Positions 54,541 to 64,000 of a DNA stretch of 64,000 nucleotides are shown piece after piece. Source of the stretch: Serpula lacrymans var. lacrymans S7.9 (lineage: Eukaryota > Basidiomycota > Agaricomycetes > Boletales > Serpulaceae); NCBI RefSeq assembly GCF_000218685.1, contig NW_006763298.1, positions 62,001 through 126,000 of the forward strand. The letters are read 5' to 3'. The notes under the pieces were generated by a model. That model searched no databases. It was not told where the DNA came from and saw only the letters and a list, made by a program, of their open reading frames with translations. The translations under genes and the position numbers were made by a program. Within the stretch, counting starts at the first letter, position 1. Each line of letters starts with the position of its first letter.

Positions 54541-55306
54541 GCCAGCATTAGAATACATGTATCAATGTATCACCAGTATATATTTTTCCGTCTGATTTCA
54601 CTAAGTCCTTGCTCTATCTACACAATATACTAAGATGCCGTGTTCCACGGTGTTTAAAATTCCAACCGTAACCAAACGACCACCGTACTTCCGTATATAC
54701 ATTATGCGTTAGTTTCAATTGCCAATCAAGTCACATTATGCAGTGCTACAGTGATCAGGTGAGAGTGAGTGCTACGGGATGTAATGAGCTTAGCTTTTCA
54801 GGCTTATTTACGTTCACACTTAGATTTTCAAATCCGCGAAGGATAGGTGCATGGTAAAATAATGTTGGCCGGTGTCAATTTGCGCATAAACTGCCAACCG
54901 AAAATCTATTTATGTGGCGCTGGAACTGAGCGGCCGTGGAAACCATATATGGGTCCGATTGGGTACAAATCATGTCCGACGGCTTCGTGTACAATTTACC
55001 CTATAGTTGGCTATTTCCAGCCTGCTTTTGTTATGCGAAACACTGGAGTCGTGACCTCCATTCCAGCAAAACAAGATCGAAGTTCCGGCGCAAGTCTGAG
55101 TCAATCAAACCCCAGTGGGTATCTTATGCGGCGTATGTATTACTGAAAGCTTCGGAGAACACTGGTTTTTGGCCGAGAAAAAATGGCGTGCTTCGTGTCT
55201 AACACTTGCCTCTCCATTATAGTAAGCAGTCTCCTCATCGACTTAAGAGTCGAGCACAGCGATATTCATATCATCATCTTCGCAGCGTTAATCCTCACTA
55301 TATCTC
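54541..55306. other. Intergenic region, no gene seen
   Basis: Upstream of the flavin oxidoreductase gene. Short chance open frames only. Confidence 0.5.
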
Positions 55307-57372
55307 ATGCCTACAGCTACGCTTGCACCCCAATGTGCCCTCAAAGGATGGCATTCAGGAGAGAGAGCCATCCAAGAAATCATACATCTCCCTGAGCGGG
55401 TATCGATCAAGGCGATTGTTAACAGATTACCGGAGCAACATCGAATTTTCCACACCAGCCGCCTCCATTTTTTGCCCACCACTACGCTCGATGATCAGGG
55501 AAGACCATGGGCATCGATGTTATGTTCGAAAGATGGAGAGCCTGCATACATCTCGAGCCCTTGTGACACATCACTCATCATCAATGCCCGCGTCTGGGAT
55601 GGTGATCCAGCCATTGATAACCTGCACCGTTTCAAGGAACGAAGCAGTAAAACAAATGTACTGGTGTCTGCTTTGGGCATAGAAGTGTCAACTCGGAGAA
55701 GGAACAAGTTTGCAGGAAGTGTTTCAGATGTTTCCTTTGATGGCGCAGATATGTGCCTTCAGCTGACTGTCAACCAAGCCCTTGGGTAAGCGCTTTCGCC
55801 ATCGTGACCGTGCGCATGCTGAATGCCCATCGGTGCTGCAGCTTATGTCCCAAATATATCAATGTCCGCACAATTACGCCATATCCTGATGCTTCTCCTC
55901 AGCTGGTGTACCAGCAACTTTCAATGAATGATTATGATCGCCTGCCCGACGAAGTTATTGAATTTATACACTCTGCAGATACGGCTTATTTAGGCACGTC
56001 TTACGTTGCTCCTCCTGAGGATGAGCGAATGTATCCGTCGCATGTCAGCACTAACCATCGCGGAGGTCGTCCTGGATTCGTTCGTGTCCGCCCCAGCGAT
56101 GGTAGAACAATAGTGCTTCCTAATTATGCCGGTGAATAATACCGTAGTCCTTTTTTACTCTATATAACTAATCGGTTTACAGGAAACCGCATGATGAACT
56201 CTTTAGGAAACATATACGTGACTCCGCTGGCAGGTCTCGTTTTCCCCTCATTTTCCAGTGGAGCCATTTTATACGTGACGGGCACTGCTCGCACGCTTTT
56301 TGGTCAGGATGCGCAACGACTTATGCCAGCTGCCAACGTTATTACCACAATTCGTGTCACGGGCTTTGCCTATGTAGAGAATGCTCTACCGATGCGTGAA
56401 GCTGTGGAACCAACGCGCAGTCCATACAGTCCACCTGTTCGGTATCTGGCAGAAGAGAAGCCTCCAGCCGCCTCATATGAAGATGTCATACTTTCCCTTC
56501 TTCGTGTAAACATTCACAATGACACGCTGGCAACCTTCACATTCAATACATCCAGGCCCATTGAAGTCAAACCTAGTCAGAATGCGGTATTGGAGTTGTC
56601 CGAGCTCCTTAGAGTTCGATCACACGAGTTTCTGGAATGGGAAGAGGGACCAAGTACCGAAAATGATGACTGTGTACGAACTTGGACCGTCTCCACCAAT
56701 CCCACACCGATATCACCGTGCACAATGTCGCTCACAATCAGAACAATTAGCGGTGGTCTGATTACGCCGATACTTTACAAAATTGTTGATGACCACGCAG
56801 CCAAAGGTGCTCGTGGCGTCGACATTGACGTGACACCACTTAATATCACCGCACGCCTCCGAGGTATTGGTGGTGACCTGCCGGTTCCTGAACCAATAGC
56901 TGCATGTGATGGTGGCCGGCGACTACTCTGGATCGCAGGTGGCATCGGGTTGACCCCATTTCTTAGTCTGGCAAGATACGTTGCGGGCCTGGTCAAGCAA
57001 ACTTTCGGTGTATGGGATATCGTTTTGGTTCTGTCAACTAGGGAACCGGACGTGATGTTGGGTTTGATATCAGATTCTCTTGAAGAGTTAGGGAGTACTG
57101 ATGAACTGCCAACCCCACTTGATCTTTCGTTCGTCATTCATATGTTTGCTCCCGGATCGTTGGAGAAGCCTTCTACGCTTCCTCCTTTCGTCTCGCTGAT
57201 TACACACAAGGGTCGCCTTGATGACAAGGGGGAACTATTCAGCAGGTTAGATGCAAAGCACAGGGAGCCGCACATTTGTGGTCCCTTGCCATTTGTGACC
57301 AGTGCGATGAAGTCTCTAAATATTGCTGGCGTGGACTCGGAGCACGTTCGTAGAGAACGATTTACTTACTAA
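55307..57372 (+). CDS. Two-domain flavin oxidoreductase: PNPOx-like FMN domain plus FNR-type NAD(P)H reductase domain
   Basis: Three exons, 55307-55785, 55842-56131 and 56183-57372, join in frame to a protein of about 652 residues. The first half has GWHSGERAIQE, EQHRIFHTSRLHFLPTTT, DDQGRPWASML and CPKYINVRTI, then GRPGFVRVRP and NSLGNIYVTPLAGLVFPSF. This is a pyridoxamine-phosphate-oxidase-like FMN-binding split barrel. The second half has a ferredoxin-NADP reductase-type fold with WIAGGIGLTPFLSLARY (nucleotide-binding GGIG.TP motif) and ends HICGPLPFVTSAMKSL. Such fusions are common in fungi as putative NAD(P)H-dependent flavin oxidoreductases. The electron acceptor is unknown. No signal peptide is present. 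Confidence 0.85.
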
Positions 57373-57768
57373 ACGTGCCCAATTGTCTGTTAATTTTTTT
57401 CCGTGGAGTTAGAATATCGATTGTATTCTCGGTAGGCGACAAGTTACAGGAAACACTTCCATCATATGATTGTTACGGCACCTTGGCAGTCCGTAAGTCG
57501 CTACTTCCATAAATGAAGCCTTCTTGAAAGAGCATTTTTTTCACACTTGCAGTTGAATTGACAATTCAAATCTTCAGAGCTTCCAGTTCACTTCAAATGG
57601 GGTATTTGCATACTGTATTCGTAACGAGGCACGTAATTCTATGATGTTACACGACTAATAAACTCATGTCTTTTGCGCCACACTGCGCTGCTGAGTCGGA
57701 AAGTTAGTAAGTTCAATCAGAGGTTTTGAGTGATGGAGTTACTGACCTCCTGATCTGCCTGAGTTATT
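57373..57768. other. Convergent intergenic region
   Basis: Between the 3' ends of the flavin oxidoreductase gene (plus) and the GST gene (minus). No gene seen. Confidence 0.5.
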
Positions 57769-58507
57769 TTAAGGGGGTCTTGCTCCGACAGACAGTGTTC
57801 CGGCGGAGGTAGCCTTCACAGCGTCCAACTCATCCATCTTTGCCATCCACTGTCTGAGCCGATCACTAAGGAGCTCTCCTTCAGGTACGGCTCTCAAGTC
57901 TGCTAAGAGTGGAAAGAGGAAAAAGTCTGCCCAACTCAACGTCTCTCCAAAGACAAATCCTTCTGGAGCCATCAACGCCTCCATCAGTGCAAGATGCTTC
58001 CGGAGTTTCGTGACACCTGGGTCAATTTTAGCACGAATTTCAGCATCTGTCAGTTTTCCTTCATCGTTCGCCGCGACACGAGGCTTCACGACACCGCCCT
58101 CGACTGCTGGGAATTCTGTTTTGAAATCAGAATCAATCGAAAAGGGAGAATAGGACGGACTCTTTACCATGCGCCCCTGTAAGGCTGACAAATTCCCACA
58201 TCTGCTCTGTGATGATGGAACGACCATCACCTGCGGATATGTGTAAACTTGGTTCAGGTGCCACTCTGTCAATGTATCGCGCAATTGCTTGACTCTCTCG
58301 CAATTTGAGATCGACTCTTTTGCCATCGATCTCGTGGATGATGAGCGTGGGCAGGAATCCAAAAGGGTGATTTTCGTAGGCTGTCTCAGAGTGGGGTGTG
58401 ACGCGAACCTGGTTGAATTTCAGACCCTTGTGGGTCATGCCCAGTGTGATGGACCGGGTGAAAGTGCTGAAGGGAGTACCGATGATAGTGTATGGGGGGG
58501 AAGCCAT
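57769..58507 (-). CDS. Glutathione S-transferase, 228 aa
   Basis: Two exons on the minus strand (58168-58507 and 57769-58115) join in frame across a 52-base intron. ATG 58507 lies in a CACCATGGC context; the longer open frame upstream lacks an ATG. The N-terminal thioredoxin fold has YTIIGTPFSTFTRSITLGM (the Ser/Thr that may activate glutathione), GFLPTLIIHEIDG and LRESQAIARYID, the conserved glutathione-binding ES-x-AI-x-YI motif. The all-helical C-terminal domain has GFVFGETLSWADFFLFPLL, with the N-capping S-x-A-D motif. It conjugates glutathione to electrophiles in the cytosol. The exact GST class is unclear. Confidence 0.9.
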
Positions 58508-59569
58508 GGTGTGGAATGTCGATATGGAAGACAAGGTGGATTAGAGCCCTTGCTTTATTCTCGTCGGACAAGTCCGGTGGATAGCATCTTCGAGGACAAG
58601 GCAGTCCATGCTCCTTCTGAGTCACAAGGCCACCGTGGGCACTATCGACTAAATCTTCTCCTCTCTTTTGCATCGATTTCCAGCTTGACCCCACAAGGAA
58701 AGCTCAAACAAGGCGGCCCGCACTTACTTACGTAATATTCCGGTGTTAGTATTTACGTGATAGCCGGGCAAAATTCCTCGGATTTTTGGTTCCAGATAAA
58801 ATATGATGATTTAATGATGATATTCTCACGATTCCCCGTGCTGTATGCCTTCAGTTCCGGCCGTCTCAGTGCCGCCTCGAGAGGCTTCAGAGCGCCTATG
58901 GAAGCGCATCTTAGCGGTAACGACAAAGGCCCCCGATGTTGCTGGAGCATGCAACAGAAGAACATCGGCAAGGCACGCCCCTTGAACGTTTGAACAACGC
59001 CATATGCCATATGGCCCCGCTCGCTATGCTTTGGTTGTTAATGGGCGCCTACTTTGCCGCGAAGATGCGACATTGGAGTCCCTCGTAATTCTTTCGGGGT
59101 CCCTGTCCGACATCAGAGGTGCCATCAGCCCCCACTGATCGAGATTTCACTGTCAGATCTACCCAACGGTAAATAAACTAAAATAAACGTCATGAGTCGC
59201 GACAGTTAGCAAATTTTCAGATCCCTCAAACCCGAATGCTAAACGCTAAGAAATACACAAAGATCCGCACTTCTCCCAAAATCAATCCTCAAAAATGGAA
59301 AGTAAAACTTCAAGTTCTTCAGTCAAATGGTTTGCATTGTCGTCGAGAAAATACAATCTAATATATATATTTGACTATTTGCCCCAAAGCGCAACTTTTG
59401 TCCACACAAGTGATGACACACTTTCATCTCCATAAGGAAGTCGTTGTGAAAGTAGAAGATCTGCGGCAAGTATATCCGCGACTTAAACATAGATCAATGT
59501 CTGTGTGTACATTGAACAAGTTAGCCTTGGTGCGTTCACAACACAGACGGAAATTACGAACATTTAATT
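58508..59569. other. Intergenic region, no gene seen
   Basis: Promoter side of the GST gene and 3' flank of the YqcI/YcgG gene. The 148-aa plus-strand frame at 58289-58735 is a shadow of the GST exon. Confidence 0.5.
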
Positions 59570-60595
59570 TTAAGTTGCCTGCGATGGGCTAAGCTGTTCA
59601 TAAGGGCACGAAGCCGGAAGGTTCTCGTCCAACAAGAAGTATTGCTTAGCCTCCCTTGAACCATCATCTCCGTAGTTCTTCAGCTCAGGGCTAACTGGAA
59701 TAGGGTCATACTTCACAAGCAGTGAGCGGACCTTGGAGAGGGCACCAGCGCGCTTAGCATCGGTGCTGAAGAGGATATCGAAGATCCATTTCGGCTGGAA
59801 GACAATGGTGAGGCCCTTGGCATACCGCGAGTGACGGACTTGGTGAGCGGGGGTTTGGATGACGGTGAAGAAGGGCTCTCCGCCAAAGCAGAAGCACCAT
59901 CTGTCGGTGTCGATGTCACGGGGAACGTCAGTGGGCCAAGGCTTGTTGTCGAGCTTGGCAAGACCATTAAGGAGCTTCCAGAACTGGTCGTTGTACTCGT
60001 CAACGGTGCAAGGCTGGTTGTTCTGTTTGGCAAGGAGGACAAGGGACGTGTTGGGGCCGAGGCCATGTGCTTGGGGTAGGTAGTCGGAGAGGGCGGAAGC
60101 GAGGGAACGGATGTGGCGGGGGTCAGAGAGGTCGTCAGAGTCGATAAACAAGTAAAGCTGGTCATCAGTCTTGAAGCCCTTGGTAGCATAGATGCAAGGG
60201 AAAATCAAGTCCTCGTTCAGGAGAACTCCTTTGTAGTCTTCATAAGCCTGGCGTTGCCAAGTTCCCTCTTTGTGAGTGGCCGCCACTTGTGCTCTGTAGT
60301 AGATATGTTAGAAGGGTGAAGATGTTGTGCATGTCTAGTAATCATCTACCTTGTCATCAGTCTGCCAGAATCATTGCTGTCTTTGCCCCCGTTGCTCTTA
60401 ACCGAGTCCTGTTATAAATGTGTAAGCTACAAGTACCAAGGAAGACGAGCGATCACGACTAACATTAACGTTCAGAAGAGTGCTGCTGATGCTCTTCAGA
60501 AGTCCGGGAAGCTTGTAAGAAGCAGCGTTGGCTAAAAGTGTAAGGACAACGCCTCCGAACACGGAAGCAGCCAAAAACTGGTAGTCCATAGTCAT
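59570..60595 (-). CDS. YqcI/YcgG family protein with N-terminal membrane anchor, 304 aa
   Basis: Three exons on the minus strand join in frame: 60464-60595, 60350-60408 and 59570-60293. ATG 60595 is the first in-frame ATG. Residues 4-24 (YQFLAASVFGGVVLTLLAN) form a likely membrane anchor. The body has FPCIYATKGFKTDDQLYLFI, a hydrophobic core, and RWCFCFGGEPFFTVIQTPAH with YAKGLTIVFQPKWIFDIL. These are the conserved blocks of the YqcI/YcgG family (Pfam PF08892), including FPC and CFCFGGEPFF. The function of the family is uncertain. Large minus-strand frames overlapping it (59713-60189) are shadows. Confidence 0.8.
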
Positions 60596-62597
60596 GATGG
60601 GCAGGATGTTTTTGGAGTAGTTAGAAGTGGTGAACGACAATTTTTGACCGATGAGATGACGCCTTTAAAAACTATTCTCCCTTCCTGGAAAGGGAAATGC
60701 CAAGGGTCAGTTAGAATGATGACAGCTTAAGGTTTCTCGTACCACATTTCAAACCACGGGACGCTGACTTGGGCGCATAAAGATCTTCAAACGTGCAGGA
60801 GCCGATAGGCTGTAGTCAAGTGATGAACTTCTGAGAATATTGAGCTGGAGCCTGAGTCTGGGCTGACTGAACAACGTGAACTTACTCGGATAGGCTATGT
60901 TCCCGAAGGAGATGGGAAATTGCAGAGCTCGCAAATCACGAGGGGCTGAAAGCCCCATTCGAGCGTACCGCCTACGCCGCAGTGAAGAGTCACATCAGAT
61001 CCAAAGTGACTATTGAGTCTACTCAAGGCCGTACGGTAGTAAAAACGGGGATAGAATATCCGAAAGCAAACCGCAAAAATAGGTAAACTAGGCGCATGAT
61101 CCACGAGGATGATGCGGCAGAGGCAAGCAAAGCGGTGCCAGGGGGTGTTAATTATTGTCAGCGCTTCAAAGTGGATGGGCTTAAAGGTACGCTTCGGGTA
61201 GGTAAAGGTTACATATTCCTAACGCCACAAAGACATGCAAATCAGGCGTCAATGACACAAAACATGTAAGAAAGACGGCATTTCTGCACTCACCTGTGTT
61301 GCAACCCAGCGTCAACCACTCCTTCCGCTGGACCGCCGCAAGGATGAGGGATTATTTGCGAGTGCAGGGAGGCTCGTAGACGCGCCTAGAGATACTCATA
61401 ACTGATGGGGAATCCGGCAGTAATTGTCATGCCAAATCGTTGCTTCTCGCACGAAAAATGTACTATTTGGTTGTCGATCTCATGGTGCATCGTCTTACTG
61501 CACCCGCGCTTATTCACTACAGGTGCTGCTCATGTCAGAGCACGCCATAAAGGGGGGATAGGTCGTTCGACGAGTTAACGAAGACAGATGCGACGGGGGG
61601 GAGGTTGGACGGTGTTGTGGATTTACAAGGAGAGAGAGAGAGACCGAGTATCACTTCCTGCAAGATCGGATCACAAGTAAGAGAGAAAAGGACGTAGTAG
61701 CTATTGTCGTTGAGCGAATGCCCAGACGGACTGAATGATACGCCGGCGGAAAAGGCAACGTAATACAAGATGGGATGGATCAGATGACCCTTTGGACGGA
61801 AGTTGGTCCCACGATGGTAGAGGATTGATGGCATCTTTGACAAAACACGAAAACAAATGAAGCTTCGCGTTAGCCTAGTTCGTATTTGACTAAGACCGCT
61901 TGGACATACTAGTATCCGGTGACCCTTCATGTCATTTGGTCCCTGTCACGACCAATACTACGGAACTATTTCCCATCTAGGCGGCTTTTGCCGCCCAAGT
62001 ACCGACATTGTCGTTCGATTGCCGCGCGCTCAATCTTAGCCTTGGCTTCTTTGCTCAGCCACAGCGTTGACTACGGACCTGTCCCTCACCAATCGAGTAA
62101 CTCAACACTGCGCCTGTCAGTATTTGCTTGATTTCCTGTGCTAACGTTCTCTTATTTCGCTTGCTTTATGGGCAGGATCCACAAGTCTTCTGACACCGTT
62201 AAATCGGACCAGTACACTATGCTGTGTCTTGCAATTTTTTTACCCGTCACCAACTAGTCTGACTACTAAGCTCGATCTCGCAACGTATATCACCTTTCGA
62301 GGGCAGAACAAAAAAAGCGGACCGCTTACCTCTTTGAAAAGGCTATGATCGCGATTTTACGGCACGATGGAACGCAGACGAATCAACCGCTTGATTTTCA
62401 GGGGAATCATATCCAAATTGTATGGATTTTTGCCAGCGGCGAAAAGACGATTTCCTGTCGTCAAGGTTCTAAGGTGAATTTATCAGCTTCCCCAATAAGT
62501 CATCTCGATTGACGTTCCCGTCAGCCGTTATAAGGCGGTCGCTTTCGATGTCTTCCCTCCAGAAGCACCTTTCCTCCACCCGACACAAGAGTAGGCA
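60596..62597. other. Two-kilobase intergenic region, no gene seen
   Basis: Several open frames up to 131 residues (61535-61930 minus) have no recognisable motif and an odd composition. A (GA)n run lies near 61630. The last part is the catalase promoter, which contains a CT-rich stretch before the start. Confidence 0.45.
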
Positions 62598-64000
62598 ATG
62601 CGGTTCGCAACTTATTCAGCTCTTTTCGTTTCTGGCTTGGCCAGCGCCGCCGCTTCTGCGGAAAAGCGCGACACTTCCAGTGCTCCCTTTGACATCTATG
62701 ATGGACCAACTGAACAGGATACGTTGTATAACGATCCCGCCTCCAAGCTTGAGTACACGCTGTCAGGTGGCCAGCCGTAAGTATCTTCATATTGTGGATG
62801 CCACTTAATGTGCTCATTAACGTCGCAGTTATCCCAACCCGCTGTACTCGGACCGTTTGGGAACCACTGGTCCCCTTCTCCTGCAGTCCACGAATCTGGT
62901 AAATGAATTCGATTTTCTCCAGATTTTTGAATCTCAGTTGACCGTGGGGAAATAGATCGAGCAACTTGCTCACTTCGTTCGTGAGCGTGTGGTGAGTTAA
63001 ATTTCAACCATTTGCGTGCCTTTCACTACATCTAACTCCTACATGTAGCCCGAGCGTACTGTCCACGCCAAAGGTGGAGGAGCCCATGGGTACTTTGAAG
63101 TCACCACCGACACCGGTGCCAACTACAGCATGGCTGATCTTTTCTCGACTGTCGGCAAACGCACTCCTTTGACTGCGCGTTTCTCAACTATCGCCGGTAA
63201 CCTCGGTAACGCTGACAGTGTCAGAGATCTTCGCGGAGCTGCTTTCAAGTAAGGTTTCTTCATGTCGTTGGTAGATCGTCTCTCATGAGATTTCTATTTT
63301 TTGTAGGATGCGTACTGATGAGGGTATCCTTGACTGGGTTTTCCTTAACCACCCTGTTTTCTGGCTCCGTGACCCCGTCAAATTCCCTCGTCAGTCGGCT
63401 GTTGATACTTATGAGGATTTCATCTGATATGTTGCCTCCTTCGTGATCTTCTTTTCCAGATTTCATTCGTTCGCAGAAGCGTGAGCCTCAAACCAACCTG
63501 TTGAACAAGAACGTAAATATCTTTAGATCCTTTTCTCACGGTACCTCCCACTTACTGATCCTGCCGAATCGCATGATATAGAACTTCTGGGGTATGTGGA
63601 GTTTATAACGTTAATGCCATCAACTTAAACTGACACGAATCTAGATTACCTCTCGGGAAACAACGAATCGATCTATCAGGTCATGCGCACCATGTCTGAT
63701 TTGGGTACTCCTTACGGCTTCAGGTCAGATTACCTCGTTGTATTGTCAGAGGGGCGGTTGGCTGATTCTTGAGTTGCCAGACATATGAACGCCTGGAGTG
63801 GTAACACTTTCCGCGCCATTAAAGCTGATGGAAGCTGGGTTTACATCAAGTGAGTGTTGAATAGATCTATCAGACGTCTCTAGGCGCTAACACTTGCTCT
63901 CAGGATCTCGGCTTACACTGACCAGGGTGTGAAGAACAACACTGAGGCTGAGGCCGTCTTGCAGGCTGGCCAGAACCCCGACTTTGGTGTCCAGGATCTC
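62598..64000 (+). CDS. Secreted catalase, 5' part (runs off the window)
   Basis: Ten exons are visible: 62598-62776, 62829-62898, 62956-62991, 63049-63248, 63307-63389, 63460-63512, 63582-63591, 63645-63723, 63781-63849 and 63904 onward. A signal peptide ([24 protein letters not shown], with a KR processing site) precedes the catalase core. It has [20 protein letters not shown] with the catalytic His in [29 protein letters not shown], the catalytic Asn in [25 protein letters not shown] and [15 protein letters not shown]. The 10-base exon 63582-63591 is needed to read NNFWDYLSGN. The heme-ligand Tyr should lie beyond the window end. The enzyme breaks down hydrogen peroxide, here outside the cell or in the wall. 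Confidence 0.9.

Noticed and set aside
58289..58735. 148-aa plus-strand frame over the GST gene
   Set aside because: Antisense shadow of GST exon 1 and its promoter.
59713..60189. 158-aa Ser/Thr/Pro-rich minus-strand frame
   Set aside because: Shadow of the YqcI/YcgG exon in another frame; its low-complexity composition is typical of shadow frames in GC-rich coding DNA.
61535..61930. 131-aa minus-strand frame in the catalase upstream region
   Set aside because: No family resemblance, no plausible splice partners, unusual composition.

Overview
The window reads as nuclear DNA of a mushroom-forming basidiomycete (Agaricomycete). The intact genes carry several short GT-AG introns each. The families are typical of that group: DUF6533 membrane proteins, DUF6532 proteins, GH71 glucanase, YqcI/YcgG proteins, and KDZ, Plavaka, pogo and Tc1/mariner transposase remnants beside Ty1/copia and Ty3/gypsy retroelements. 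There is one 100-base assembly gap (493-592).

The window has two compartments. Positions 1 to about 38.5 kb form a transposon graveyard with no convincing intact host gene. From left to right it holds: solo LTRs; a KDZ fragment between 262-bp inverted arms; a Copia element (Copia-1, minus strand, 13092 down to 4303) whose gag is interrupted by a Gypsy pol fragment, Gypsy LTRs and a 1.8-kb element here called element T; Plavaka and DUF6532 remnants; a CTATAA-rich array with a tRNA-like SINE; a pogo element; a second Copia (Copia-2) split by another element T; more Plavaka pieces; many solo LTRs of two related Gypsy LTR families (A and B) and of Copia-1; and a mariner remnant split by a third element T. 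Many insertions were dated relative to each other by target-site duplications (TSDs) read directly from the sequence.

From about 39.7 kb to the right end the sequence is gene-dense: a short-chain dehydrogenase (SDR), an atypical Rossmann oxidoreductase, a DUF6533 membrane protein, a peroxisomal-type 2,4-dienoyl-CoA reductase, an unknown basidiomycete protein, the SUMO-activating enzyme subunit UBA2, a frameshifted GH71 alpha-1,3-glucanase, a helicase relic carrying a Copia-1 solo LTR, a flavin/NAD two-domain oxidoreductase, a glutathione S-transferase, a YqcI/YcgG protein and the 5' part of a secreted catalase. Exon structures were worked out by hand; each junction I list keeps the frame. These genes do not form an obvious cluster, although several are redox or detoxification enzymes.

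The strongest observations concern the mobile DNA. The Gypsy LTR family appears to self-prime reverse transcription: the sequence next to the LTR is complementary to the predicted 5' end of the transcript. Copia-1 has a primer-binding site matching the anticodon arm of initiator tRNA-Met (half-tRNA priming). Element T ends in TGTC...GACA, makes 4-bp YCGG duplications and carries an intact ORF for an unknown membrane protein in two copies. All three retroelement pol regions lack the RT catalytic block.
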